Part shown: piece by piece, positions 51,053 through 60,230 of the stretch
How the letters are laid out: each line of letters opens with the position of its first letter
Numbering within the stretch: the stretch's first letter is position 1
NCBI GenBank assembly: GCA_009885955.1
Contig: VFJS01000033.1
Span: 1 to 64,000 of the forward strand
Direction: 5' to 3'
Source of the DNA: Spirochaetia bacterium
Lineage (GTDB): Bacteria; Spirochaetota; UBA4802; UBA5550
Length of the DNA: 64,000 nt
Made by a program: the position numbers and the translations under genes
The notes under the pieces: generated by a model
Database searches by the model: none
Seen by the model: the letters and a program-made list of their open reading frames with translations, nothing else
Told to the model about the DNA's origin: nothing

Positions 51053-51430
51053 TTATTTCTCTGTATCCATTGCTTCATCAGCCCTTTGTATGAGGATATC
51101 TGCAAGGACCGGCTCAAAGCCTATGGGCTTTGCTATCCTGAATGTTATGGCGCTGTATTTTTTTGACAGCTTTCCAACTATTTCCGGTATGTCTCTTTTT
51201 ATGTGCATCCCCTCGTAAAGGAAGTAAGGGGTGATTACAATTTCATCGGGCTTTAGCGCGGTCAGGTCCTCCACGGCCTTTTCTATGGTTGGTTCGGCAA
51301 GCTCCATGTGGGCCCCTGCGACTATATCATAGGCGCATCTGCTCCTGACATGGTCTATCATTTTGTTAAATGCATCAACGGCGCTCTCCGATTTGCTTCC
51401 ATGGCCCACAATGAGCATTGCCTTTTTCAT
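51053..51430 (-). CDS. cbiX: Sirohydrochlorin cobaltochelatase, short form
   Basis: A 125-residue protein of the small CbiX (CbiXS) type. The two metal/substrate His residues are H10 (VGHGSK) and H76 (LYEGMHIKRD). It inserts cobalt into sirohydrochlorin, the entry step of the anaerobic pathway, and works as a homodimer. It is the first gene of the cobalamin operon, behind the B12 riboswitch, a terminator and a family B repeat. Confidence 0.93.
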   Translation of the reverse strand: MKKAMLIVGHGSKSESAVDAFNKMIDHVRSRCAYDIVAGAHMELAEPTIEKAVEDLTALKPDEIVITPYFLYEGMHIKRDIPEIVGKLSKKYSAITFRIAKPIGFEPVLADILIQRADEAMDTEK

Positions 51431-51515
51431 AAAGAATTACCATCCATACAGTTTACGAATCATCTACAGCAATTAGCGATTGGATTCATACATGAACAGG
51501 GACTGTCCAAAAAAG

Positions 51516-51605
51516 AAAAAAATTTTGCCACAGAGGCTCAGAGTCACAGAGAAATAATAATTAATTTTTAATATAGCTATTCTCTGTGCCTCTGTGGCTG
51601 ACTTT
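51516..51605. repeat. Dispersed inverted repeat family B
   Basis: Arms TTTTGCCACAGAGGCTCAGA (from 51523) and CTCTGTGCCTCTGTGGCTGA (51582-51601) are inverted copies with a short AT-rich centre. It is preceded by TGTCCAAAAAAGAAAAA, which also precedes the copy at 63045. It lies in the leader of the cobalamin operon, between terminator and cbiX. Confidence 0.8.
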
Positions 51606-51646
51606 TTAGAGAGCCACTGTGCTCTATCATTTCGGGAACTGCTGTA

Positions 51647-51683
51647 AAATAAAAAATCCCCGGTGCAATTAATGCCCGGGGAT
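51647..51683 (-). terminator. Intrinsic terminator, expression platform of the B12 riboswitch
   Basis: On the minus strand ATCCCCGG (51683-51676) pairs with CCGGGGAT (51663-51656), followed by TTTTTATTTT. It stands about 65 bases after the B12 box and 220 bases before cbiX, so it can control read-through into the operon. Confidence 0.82.
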
Positions 51684-51727
51684 TCCCTGTTTAATCCTCA
51701 GTTCATATCAATACTTGCCCGTTGTAC

Positions 51728-51930
51728 GCAGGCGCATTGAACAATACAGGCAGTTCTTCTGGCTCCCGGATCTTCCTACTAACCGCGCCTTCCCATGAAC
51801 TTTCGGCTTTTAAAAAAAAGCCTGTTCACAGTGGCAATCTGCGGTTTTCGTCCCCGGTTACAGCGGCGGGACCGCACCCGAATTTAACGGGTTTCTCTCT
51901 TAGCCCTTTTGGGGGCCTGTACATAATTAT
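51728..51930 (-). promoter_or_regulatory. Adenosylcobalamin riboswitch
   Basis: On the minus strand the conserved parts appear in order: a GGGTGCGGTCCCGCCGCTGT segment with a preceding AAACCCG, an ACCGGGGACGA stretch, GCCACTGTGAAC, and the B12 box GAGCCAGAAGAACTGCC (51765-51749). A terminator hairpin follows. Binding of adenosylcobalamin would favour termination and repress the whole cobalamin operon. The outer borders are approximate. Confidence 0.9.
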
Positions 51931-52178
51931 TTTCAAATATACTGGTTGTATGGCATTCTTTGATGGACTATTTGTCAATAAAAAAAAGCCGGTTTTTATA
52001 AAATTTTTTTGGCTTCAGCCAATTTTTCAGTGTGGAAGCTGCACTGTATTTACCTATGAATATTTTTTCTTGACAAAGAGTCGGCAAAAAGAGTTTTGGA
52101 ATTGATGAGGCAGGATATGGAAACCGGTTCATATCAGCGGATTCGTCACCCGACCCTGAATGCACAGGAGACTGTATT
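51931..52178. other. Divergent promoter region
   Basis: AT-rich DNA between the riboswitch and the plus-strand gene at 52179. A TTGACA on the minus strand (51973-51978 region) is a possible -35 for the cobalamin operon, but I see no well-placed -10 partner. Nothing else stands out. Confidence 0.4.
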
Positions 52179-53324
52179 ATGAGATATATCCAAGATGTAA
52201 AAATATTTTCCGGTTTTTCAATACCCATCATTTGTAATTATTTTGCCCGATATATGCCGGTCAGCGGCTTGTATCTATTTCTCATACTGGTACTCCTTAT
52301 CGCCGCCCCCCGTTATTCCCTGGCTCAGAATTACCAGTCGGACCAGATACGCACCGATCTGATCCGCCAGCGCCAAATGGTGGCTGCAGACGACCAGTAC
52401 GTAGCGCGCCTGTTCCGCGGAGTGATGAAGACCCATGACCAGTCGAACTGGGTCAACCTTGATCTGACCCTCATGGACAGCCTGCAGATCTCGTCGGCAG
52501 TTTTATTGGACTATGGCACAGGTCCCGTGGGGTTCATGTTCGGATACCAGGTTTACCTCCTGAATACCGGCGTTAAAGATGAATACGGCAGCGAGGAAAC
52601 GGCTGCCGGCTACAATATGTTTTACGGCGTCAACTTTTATCTCAGGGAATTAAAAACAAAGATCTTCACCGGAGCCTATATTTCCGCAGCGCGGCGCGAC
52701 GGCGGCTCCCTGTCGCGCAGCGAAATCGACAAGGCTGCTCGCGCGGGGCAGCGTCCCGAACTCAAGGTTACCGATATCATTGTGCCGTATGTGTTTATCA
52801 ACAGCCCGGTAACAAATGTGCTGCGGGCGCGCGCCGACTTTAACTTTGAGAACTCCAGTCTCAGCCGCATGGGGCTCGGGGCATTTTTGTGGCTCACAGG
52901 ATTCGAGGTGGGGAGCACCTATGACACCCTGAGCGTATTAAACGGAACCATGTATGATGTTGGCATCGAGGGGCGGTATTTTCTCCCAGACAGCAGGGGC
53001 AAATCCAGGGGCAATGACGACTATGCCTCTCACATCCGGTTGAAGTTTGCAAAGCTCTTCACCGTCTCCGGCAGCGATTCCTTTAATAGCGGGTTTAATG
53101 AGTCTAACAATACCTATGTGCTCGCGGAGCTGTTATTATCCAGATTTATCTGCGGCATATCACATAAGTCCCCTGAGGGCACCGGTTTCCGGTTAGGGCT
53201 GAAGGCGCAGGAGGATGAACTTACCATGACATTGTCATACCAGAACAACTATATCTTCGACAGCGTCTACGGAACACGCATCAACTCCTGGTCTATCTAT
53301 TTTGATATGAAGCGCTCCCTGTAA
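52179..53324 (+). CDS. Secreted protein, probable outer-membrane beta-barrel
   Basis: A 381-residue protein with a long N-terminal region and a signal-like helix (about 29-49, ending SLAQ). The rest alternates polar and hydrophobic residues in strands of 8-12 with many Gly, Tyr and Asn, and ends YFDMKRSL, like outer-membrane barrels. I do not recognise the family. An AGGAGA site supports the ATG at 52179. Arg codons are mostly CGC/CGT, whereas the cobalamin genes mainly use AGG, suggesting a different origin. Confidence 0.65.
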   Translation: MRYIQDVKIFSGFSIPIICNYFARYMPVSGLYLFLILVLLIAAPRYSLAQNYQSDQIRTDLIRQRQMVAADDQYVARLFRGVMKTHDQSNWVNLDLTLMDSLQISSAVLLDYGTGPVGFMFGYQVYLLNTGVKDEYGSEETAAGYNMFYGVNFYLRELKTKIFTGAYISAARRDGGSLSRSEIDKAARAGQRPELKVTDIIVPYVFINSPVTNVLRARADFNFENSSLSRMGLGAFLWLTGFEVGSTYDTLSVLNGTMYDVGIEGRYFLPDSRGKSRGNDDYASHIRLKFAKLFTVSGSDSFNSGFNESNNTYVLAELLLSRFICGISHKSPEGTGFRLGLKAQEDELTMTLSYQNNYIFDSVYGTRINSWSIYFDMKRSL

Positions 53325-53590
53325 AGGGTGACGGCACCGGCACAGACTGCGTGTGTAAAACAGCAGCTGTACCTGCGCCAGGCCTGCATAACCGCCTTTT
53401 GGTTATCATCGTATCTCTGAAAGATTCTTTTTTAATTTCCATCACTCCTTGAACAGTATTTCCATCACAGGAGCCTGGAGAAATATCTTCAGCGCAGTTG
53501 TATATTTGTTGACAGAAAAATTAAATCCCGCCTGATCAAATAAATAAAAAAATTACTCTATAAAAGATTTCATTTTATCCGGAGGAATCT

Positions 53591-53935
53591 ATGCAAAGAT
53601 TTATCATGCTCACATTTATATCTGTATTTTGCATATTTATCAATTGCAAGGAGAAACAGGCTGAGCAGAAGCCTGAAATCAAGCCCCGCTATGTTTCAGC
53701 CAACGGGGGGGCAAACATGAGGGACAAGCCCGATGTCTCCGGTGAAAAAATCGTCACATTGCCCCACGGTGAAAAGGTGGGTTTTCTCGAGGAGACGGGA
53801 AGTGATGCTGCAATTTCCGGGAAAATTGCTGTATTTCCGGCCATGTCAATGGGGTACAGGAATGTTTATTTTAAGAAGTACATACTTTTATTATCCTTGG
53901 CGCAGGGGCATAAAAATCAACTGGGATCAGTTTAA
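53591..53935 (+). CDS. Lipoprotein with a truncated SH3-like domain
   Basis: A 114-residue lipoprotein (lipobox FIN-C19) with the first half of a bacterial SH3 domain: GGANMRDKPDVSGEKIVTLPHGEKVGFLEE. After ISGK the sequence no longer follows the SH3 pattern (W-x-x-V... GWV) seen in the next gene, so the domain looks cut short, perhaps by a frameshift or deletion; the tail is not family-like. A GGAGG site precedes the ATG. It may be a decaying paralogue of the SH3 part of the protein at 54026. Confidence 0.6.
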   Translation: MQRFIMLTFISVFCIFINCKEKQAEQKPEIKPRYVSANGGANMRDKPDVSGEKIVTLPHGEKVGFLEETGSDAAISGKIAVFPAMSMGYRNVYFKKYILLLSLAQGHKNQLGSV

Positions 53936-54025
53936 GGAAGAAGATAAACAGAATCAGAGATAGACAGGAGATTGTGCTGTCTGGAATATTTCAGTTTTGC
54001 TAATATGAACAAAGAGGGGGGAGGA

Positions 54026-55081
54026 ATGAAAAAATTATCGATGTGTATTTCATTGGTCATGATGATCCATCTAGTGTCTTGGCACGCCGGGTATTGCGAA
54101 ATTAAAATTCCCGATGAGAAGGACCTGGCAGACAGAAAAAACAGGGGGAAATGCTTCGACGGCGACTGCAAGAACGGCCAGGGGACATTCATCCATTCCG
54201 AAGACAGCTGGTATTCAGGTGTATGGAAAAACGGAAAATACCATGGCAAAGGACAATTGACGAGGAACACGGGCCGTAATCCGGATGTGTACGTAGGAGA
54301 ATTTCAGGATGGAGAATTTCATGGGAAAGGAACATTACTGAGAAGGGATGGGGTTCGGATCGAAGGTAACTGGGTTAAGGGATATGTTGTAAGGGAGGGG
54401 CAACCAATAAAAAAAGAACTTAAACCTGCCTGGGTAAAGGCCAAGGGGGGCCTCCGCATGAGGAATAAACCCTCCACGGACGGTGAATTAATAATTGTCA
54501 TCCCCGAACGGGAAGAAGTAAGAATTAATGAAGAGAGCGGCGATATACTGACTATTTCCGGGTCTAAAGGCAGATGGACCAGGGTGGAATACGAAGATAA
54601 GTCAGGCTGGGTCTTCGGAGGGTTCCTTACCGGTGAACAGCCGGATTACCGGGGTGTTTTCCCGTTGATGGATGAATTCGCCGGGTTATGGATCAGGCTC
54701 GAGTCCAGGGACAATACTTATTTCATCATAAAATCGGCCGGCCGTGAAGAGCCCTATTGCTATCCGGTGATGGAGATATCCTACAACCACCAGCATTATC
54801 CCGATACCCCCATCCTGGTCATCAGCACAATCATGGATTCCTCCCTCTTCTGGATCGATAATGTCATCAGGACCGATGGGGGGGTCAGGTTCAGGGCGAG
54901 GAGCTACAGTTATACAAACAAGAAGCCCGATGGCAAGACGATAAGGATTGATCTTAAATATATTGACGGGACAAAAAGGGCTAATGTAACCTTTCCAGAC
55001 GGGCCCTACAGTGAAATGATCTTCATCAGGGGCGCCTTTTCCAGTGAAGTGGAAACCAGGACACTGGGGCCTGAGCATTAA
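54026..55081 (+). CDS. Secreted MORN-repeat and SH3 domain protein
   Basis: A 351-residue protein: signal peptide (1-24), three to four MORN repeats (about 45-125; GQGTFIHSEDSWYSGVWKNGKYHGKGQL, VYVGEFQDGEFHGKGTLL), an SH3b domain (about 135-205; GGLRMRNKPSTDGELI... GRWTRVEYEDKSGWVFGG), and an uncharacterised C-terminal domain. I start at ATG 54026, which has a GGGGGGAGG site; a frame from 53972 lacks one. It is probably periplasmic. SH3b domains often bind peptidoglycan or metal, but this role is not shown here. Confidence 0.82.
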   Translation: MKKLSMCISLVMMIHLVSWHAGYCEIKIPDEKDLADRKNRGKCFDGDCKNGQGTFIHSEDSWYSGVWKNGKYHGKGQLTRNTGRNPDVYVGEFQDGEFHGKGTLLRRDGVRIEGNWVKGYVVREGQPIKKELKPAWVKAKGGLRMRNKPSTDGELIIVIPEREEVRINEESGDILTISGSKGRWTRVEYEDKSGWVFGGFLTGEQPDYRGVFPLMDEFAGLWIRLESRDNTYFIIKSAGREEPYCYPVMEISYNHQHYPDTPILVISTIMDSSLFWIDNVIRTDGGVRFRARSYSYTNKKPDGKTIRIDLKYIDGTKRANVTFPDGPYSEMIFIRGAFSSEVETRTLGPEH

Positions 55082-55107
55082 TACATGGTGAATGATAAAA
55101 GCAGAGC

Positions 55108-55953
55108 ATGATCGACGCGCACATTCATCTTTTCCCCGACCGTATGTTCGATGCCATCTGGAAGTGGTTCGATGATCACGCGTGGACGGTGAAGCACAAG
55201 ATCTACGCCGATGAAATCATCGACCGCCTCGAGGCCATGGGCGTCACCCATGCCGTGGCGCTCCCCTATGCTCACAAGCCCGGTATGTCGGTGGAGCTGA
55301 ACGCCTGGCTGGGAGACCTGGCGCGCCGCAGGCCCATGGTCATTCCCGGCGCAACGGCCCACCCCCGCGATGCCGATATCCGCGGTATCCTTAAACGCGC
55401 CGCGGAAGTACACGGCGCCCGCATCGTCAAGCAGCACTGCCACGTCCTCGGCATAGCGCCCGATGACCCGGCCATGTTTCCGATCTACGAAGCCTGCATC
55501 AGCCTGGGCCTTCCTCTTGTCCTGCATGCCGGGAACGGGCCGAGGCTTACGGGTTACAACTCATCTACAGACGGTGTCTCCGGGGCGGCGCACACCGTCC
55601 CTGTCCTTGACCGTTATCCTGAACTGCGCCTCATTGTTCCCCACCTGGGCTGCATGGAGGAGGAGATATTCTTCGGCCTGCTTGAACGTTTTCCCAACCT
55701 CTACCTCGATACAACAATGGTCATGGTTGCATCCATACCGGAATTACAAATAGGCGACCGCAGCGCGCTTGCCCGTTTCCCCGGACGGATCCTCTACGGT
55801 ACAGATTTCCCCAACATACCCTACGAGCCCGGAACTGAACGGCTGGCCATAGAAGCACTGGGGCTCGATCCCGAAGTTTTTGTAGAAATTACGCACAATG
55901 CAGCAGCGCGGCTCCTTGGCCTGCCGAAGATTCAAGTGGAAGGGCTGTTTTAG
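55108..55953 (+). CDS. Amidohydrolase family 2 protein
   Basis: A 281-residue metal-dependent hydrolase of the amidohydrolase_2 group (ACMSD-like TIM barrel). Metal ligands: H5-I-H7 in MIDAHIHLFPD; a His in LPLVLHAGN; and a C-terminal Asp in LYGTDFPNIPYEPG. Members decarboxylate or hydrolyse aromatic or cyclic acids; the substrate is unknown. The gene is richer in GC than its neighbours and uses CGC for Arg, suggesting acquisition from elsewhere. Confidence 0.88.
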   Translation: MIDAHIHLFPDRMFDAIWKWFDDHAWTVKHKIYADEIIDRLEAMGVTHAVALPYAHKPGMSVELNAWLGDLARRRPMVIPGATAHPRDADIRGILKRAAEVHGARIVKQHCHVLGIAPDDPAMFPIYEACISLGLPLVLHAGNGPRLTGYNSSTDGVSGAAHTVPVLDRYPELRLIVPHLGCMEEEIFFGLLERFPNLYLDTTMVMVASIPELQIGDRSALARFPGRILYGTDFPNIPYEPGTERLAIEALGLDPEVFVEITHNAAARLLGLPKIQVEGLF

Positions 55954-56056
55954 TGTTGCTAATTAAATTTTAAATAGTTCAGAATTAATTATGAAAGCGG
56001 GAAAATATATAAAACAGAAATTACTGTAGAGCCGGGGAATTGGATGTATCCTGTGA

Positions 56057-56428
56057 TCAATAGAGGTACACTGTCAGGGCCAACTGCATGGCAGAAATTA
56101 TCAGGACCATCCATAATATAAATTTTGACATGGCAGTGCCGAATTCCTCATTGCCTTTCCTGCGAAAATATGCGTGTATAAAAAAGGCAAAAATTCCGGC
56201 CATGCTTACTATTGCTGAAAAAAGATAACCGGCATTGGTCCCTTTCTGCGTTTCTAAAAGGCCGATGAGGATGAGTAGGATCATGGGTATGTGGAGCAAG
56301 AGGAACGTATTTATCCCGCCCCTCAGCCTGAAGAGTTTCCACTCCTGCCAGTACCCTGAATCGATTTCGTGGGTGAGCAGGAAAACCGAGTTGGCAATAT
56401 AAAGTATGAGCAGCAGATCGTTCGGCAT
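56057..56428 (-). CDS. Small four-helix membrane protein
   Basis: A 123-residue integral membrane protein with four predicted helices (about 3-20, 40-58, 67-88, 100-122). A conserved-looking HEIDSGYWQEW segment follows the first helix. I do not recognise a function. It stands alone on the minus strand. Confidence 0.65.
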   Translation of the reverse strand: MPNDLLLILYIANSVFLLTHEIDSGYWQEWKLFRLRGGINTFLLLHIPMILLILIGLLETQKGTNAGYLFSAIVSMAGIFAFFIHAYFRRKGNEEFGTAMSKFILWMVLIISAMQLALTVYLY

Positions 56429-56504
56429 GGTTATATCCCCCTTCAGTCCTTTTACATGTTTTTCTAAACCCTATATACGGTACTACAAAAAAGCAAGAAA
56501 AAAT

Positions 56505-56706
56505 TTTTCCCGGAATAGGGAGAGGGGTGGTAGTTTTTTTTATAATTAATTAAAACATATAATTTAACGACCATATATGGTTATGTAAAGGAAACAAATT
56601 GAAATTTTTAAATATTAAAATGATGTTTATTAAAAATATCAAAGACATCTATCAAAACCCTCGCCCTGCTGGGAGAGGGTGCGCAGAGCGCGGGTGAGGG
56701 CATTCG
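56505..56706. repeat. Family C repeat fragments in a gene-free region
   Basis: The gap 56429-56890 has no gene. It holds a half element (TCCCGGAATAGGGAGAGGGG at 56509-56528) and a complete small hairpin (CCCTCGCCCTGCTGGGAGAG... GCGGGTGAGGGCATTC at 56657-56706). The rest is AT-rich. Confidence 0.65.
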
Positions 56707-56846
56707 ATTTATAAGATCGAAAATATATTGTTTCCCGACATTCAGGAAAGAGACTTATTTGATTACATTAACAGGAAAGTCCATGATAAAGGATTTAAGT
56801 ATTAATAAAAAATATGTATGATTAGTAACGGGGGATTGAAGTATAA

Positions 56847-56875
56847 ACAGAATCCTTTGTATTAAAGGATTCTGT
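56847..56875 (-). terminator. Intrinsic terminator of the small lipoprotein gene
   Basis: A perfect 12-bp stem, ACAGAATCCTTT (56847-56858) with AAAGGATTCTGT (56864-56875), just after the minus-strand stop at 56891, followed on that strand by TTTAT. Confidence 0.75.
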
Positions 56876-56890
56876 TAACTCTGGCGCGAA

Positions 56891-57283
56891 TTACATTTTC
56901 AATGCTTTCATTACGTCAGCATCTTTCTCGTATTTTTTCATTACAGCCATTGTGACTGTTCCGGATTTTTTCGCAACTTCCATGAGTTTTTCGTAAAGTG
57001 GTTTCAGTTCAGCAGGAACTTCCTTCTGGTTTTTCAGTTCGGGAAATTTTGCGCTGAGTTCGTCGCCTTTTTTCTTTGATTCGATTGACATGTCTTTGAT
57101 TTTTGTTAATACAGCAGCTACTTCTTTGCCTGTTTTAGCTTTTTCAAGAGCGTCTATCTGAGTTTCGAAAGCTTTTGTAGAATCATTCAGAAATTTTTTA
57201 ACATCTGAATAATCCTTCGGTTTGCTGCAGCCAACAGCAACGAGCAGAACCATTGTGAAAACGGCTACAAATTGTTTAATCAT
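56891..57283 (-). CDS. Small helical lipoprotein
   Basis: A 130-residue protein with a lipoprotein signal (lipobox AVG-C19) and an all-helical, Lys/Glu-rich body (KAKTGKEVAAVLTKIKDMSIESKKKG and following). A strong AAGGAG site precedes the ATG and a perfect terminator follows, so it is probably a single-gene, well-expressed transcript. The family is unknown to me. Confidence 0.75.
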   Translation of the reverse strand: MIKQFVAVFTMVLLVAVGCSKPKDYSDVKKFLNDSTKAFETQIDALEKAKTGKEVAAVLTKIKDMSIESKKKGDELSAKFPELKNQKEVPAELKPLYEKLMEVAKKSGTVTMAVMKKYEKDADVMKALKM

Positions 57284-57387
57284 TAAAATCTCCTTGTTTT
57301 TTTAAATATCTGGGCATTAAATTTAACTGATGATCAAATGTCAATAATAAAATAAGTATTTTATTATTATGAAATTTTTTTTAAATT

Positions 57388-60171
57388 TTATGAAATTTTA
57401 AGGCCTCTCTCGACCATCATTTCGAACCTGTTTTTTTCTGAAAATGCCAGGGATGTGTAATTCTGATACATGGGCAGGCCGGCGTTCATGAGGCTGATGT
57501 CTGTAACATGATAGGAATATCCCTTTGTGTTTTCCATAAGCACCTTGAGTTCTGCCGATATGGTGTTTATTTCATTCCTGCTGAAAATTTCTGAAAAAGT
57601 TCCATCGGGCAGCGTGAACTTGTATCCGAAGTCACCGCTGTCCATGAGGTTCAGGCTGAGCTTGAATTGGGGAATATTCGTCTTGAGGTTGTGAAGGTTC
57701 AGGTCGAGCTGGGGGTTCAGCTCTTTGAGGGTAGCGCTGAAGTTTATGTCCCTGTCGAGTTTGTATATCTTTACTTTCTGCTTATCTTCTGCCAGAGCGG
57801 ATTTTGGATTTATTTCCAGAATGGCATTCGCAGCGTTTTCCGCGAACATGTAGAGCCTGGTGAGATAACCGGTGAAATCCTCCCCCTTTTTTCTGAAAAA
57901 GATCAGGGAGCCCCTTTCATCCATCACAAAGAAAGTGCAGTATTTTTTTTCAGACTGGAAATATATCTGTATGGCCTTTCCGCTGTAGCTTTCCAGAATC
58001 TTGCCGATGTACCTGAGCTCCGGCACCGTGGGGTCAACCATTATCTTATTCTCAATCCCCCTGTTGTATGCCAGGGAGTAGAGCATCTTCAGCTCTGTAT
58101 CGCAGGGGCTCTCCTGGACAAACTGTTCCTGGCCGCCCTTCTTCATGGAATAGATGAAATACCTGTTTCCGAACATGGTGATATATTTTTTTTTCGCCGT
58201 TGACGGGTCCTCCACAAAGAAGGAGTAGATATGTTTTGTAAAGATGGTAAGCCTTTTGAATTCCTTTTTTCCGTGATATGGATAGGATGATGTCATGCGG
58301 AGCGCAGTGTCATAATTGAGCCTGGTCATGAGCCCGCTGTTTATAATCCGTGTCATGATCTGTGTCAGGTCAGCCTCATTTTTGAAAATTTCAAACCTGG
58401 TTTCGCCCCAGCTATTGTGGTAGAGCAATACCATCTGCTCCATCGTTTCTGAATATTTTGTCAGGGGGTTGATGATGATATAGCTGATGATGGGAAAGGC
58501 GTTCTTCAGAAAATAGCCGTGTTTCAGCGAGACCCTTTTGAACGTGAAGTGTATTGAGAGTTCGTTGATGAGTTCCTTGATAAAATTGGGATCGAGCATG
58601 TGCAGCCCGGCATCAATATCCATCCTGGTGAAATCCTTTTTGTAGAGGCCGTTCAGCGCGATCCATACAATGATGTTAAAGATATTTTTGCTTTTCTGGA
58701 TAATAATTTTTTCAACATACTCTTTTACTATATACCGTTTGCTCAAGATCCAGAACTCGCCCTTGTCCCTGTCTCTTACGAATTCCAGTTTTAGAATTTT
58801 TCCCGGAGACGCGTTTCGAAAAGAGAGGGTGTTGTCTATCTTATTCTCCGCTGGCATGAAATGGGAGTATATTTTGGAGGAAATCCCCTGCAGCGTCTCT
58901 TTCTGTATATTCTGGATGATTTTACTCGATTCAAGGTTGCTGAGAATCTGTTTGTATCCCTTGAGGATATATTTTTTTGTGTTCGTCATCAGCCGGCTCA
59001 GGGCATCGATATCCCACTCCTCGAACCCGTCAACATGCTTTATTATAGCTTCATTCCAGCCCCATTTTTTTATCAGCTCGCGCATAACCTCGGTTTTCCC
59101 GGATTTGTCCTCGGCAGATGCCGTTGAGAGCCTGGGGTTCACCTTCAGGTAAAAGCATGTCTTGATGATGTTAATGGATGTTGGGTCGTTTATCATCGAA
59201 GTGTAGTGGTCAAAGACCTCCTGGAACATGATGTAATAGGCATCAACGTTCTTAATATCCAGCTTCCCCTCGTGGACATTTTTTTTGATAAGGCTGCTCA
59301 AAAACTGGCTCTCGTCGCCTCCTGAGAGATACTTTTCAAGCAGGCCCAGCTTAATGATCGATTTAAAGGGGTTGCCTATGGATTTCAGGATCTGGAAAAG
59401 CGCCGATATGAAGAAATCCTCCTTTTTTATTGTAGAAAGGTTTCCCAGGTCTATAAAGTTCGTCCACAGTTGGGAATCCATGGCTGTTTTTATCCACTGG
59501 CCGTAGATATTGTCTGTGCAGTTGGCCGGCACTGCCCACCAGAAGGGAATTTTCCCGGAAATCACTATGGAGCTGCGCAGGAATTCATCCTTTAAAAGCT
59601 GCCCCAGGGATGTCCCGGAAATACCGTACTCTTCGTCCTCATCGAATATATTTTTTTTCACCTTTTGTATGTCATTGATGAAGAAATGGACTTCCATGTT
59701 ATGCGTCTCGGCTACCCAGGTCTCAATCAGCTTGCATTTTCTGTCAAAGAGCCTTAATGCCTCCCTGTCCAGTTTGTCCTCGTGTATGCAGACCCAGAAG
59801 TCATAATCCGATTCACTGGTAAAGGCGATTGTGCCGCCGCTTCCCATGAGGGCGAACATTTCGATAAAAGGGGCGATTTTTTTTTCTGACGGCATTATGA
59901 ATGCCGGATGTTTGGACCTGAGATAGGGGAGCAGGTTGTTTGTGGCCTTGTACCCGTATATACCCGCGGGCATTAATGCCGACTGAATATATCCCGGAAA
60001 ATCGGGCTGGTTTATATGAAGGAGAAGCGGTATATAATCAAAAATGGTTACCTTATTGGGATCTGCTATAGACTTGTAGAGAGTGGCGAGCTTGTGCTCG
60101 TTATATTTTTCAAAAACGGCCTTATATCCTGAAATGGAGTTTAATATTTCCTGTTTCTGTTCATTGCCCAT
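57388..60171 (-). CDS. Class I adenylate-cyclase-like protein
   Basis: A 927-residue protein resembling proteobacterial class I adenylate cyclase (CyaA). The catalytic nucleotidyltransferase part lies in the first 210 residues: G110-S111-GGTIAF then S121-D122-Y-D124-FWVC, the GSxG...SDxDxWVC motif, followed by IETWVAETHNMEVHFFI and FDEDEEYGISGTSLGQLLKDEFLRSS. The long C-terminal region is less conserved, as in CyaA. It should form cAMP from ATP if active. The HD-GYP gene lies upstream (59-base gap) in the same direction. Confidence 0.82.
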   Translation of the reverse strand: MGNEQKQEILNSISGYKAVFEKYNEHKLATLYKSIADPNKVTIFDYIPLLLHINQPDFPGYIQSALMPAGIYGYKATNNLLPYLRSKHPAFIMPSEKKIAPFIEMFALMGSGGTIAFTSESDYDFWVCIHEDKLDREALRLFDRKCKLIETWVAETHNMEVHFFINDIQKVKKNIFDEDEEYGISGTSLGQLLKDEFLRSSIVISGKIPFWWAVPANCTDNIYGQWIKTAMDSQLWTNFIDLGNLSTIKKEDFFISALFQILKSIGNPFKSIIKLGLLEKYLSGGDESQFLSSLIKKNVHEGKLDIKNVDAYYIMFQEVFDHYTSMINDPTSINIIKTCFYLKVNPRLSTASAEDKSGKTEVMRELIKKWGWNEAIIKHVDGFEEWDIDALSRLMTNTKKYILKGYKQILSNLESSKIIQNIQKETLQGISSKIYSHFMPAENKIDNTLSFRNASPGKILKLEFVRDRDKGEFWILSKRYIVKEYVEKIIIQKSKNIFNIIVWIALNGLYKKDFTRMDIDAGLHMLDPNFIKELINELSIHFTFKRVSLKHGYFLKNAFPIISYIIINPLTKYSETMEQMVLLYHNSWGETRFEIFKNEADLTQIMTRIINSGLMTRLNYDTALRMTSSYPYHGKKEFKRLTIFTKHIYSFFVEDPSTAKKKYITMFGNRYFIYSMKKGGQEQFVQESPCDTELKMLYSLAYNRGIENKIMVDPTVPELRYIGKILESYSGKAIQIYFQSEKKYCTFFVMDERGSLIFFRKKGEDFTGYLTRLYMFAENAANAILEINPKSALAEDKQKVKIYKLDRDINFSATLKELNPQLDLNLHNLKTNIPQFKLSLNLMDSGDFGYKFTLPDGTFSEIFSRNEINTISAELKVLMENTKGYSYHVTDISLMNAGLPMYQNYTSLAFSEKNRFEMMVERGLKIS

Positions 60172-60230
60172 ATAATTTTATTTAATCTGTCCTTTGACCG
60201 GAATAATTGTACTGCAGCGAATCCTTCATG

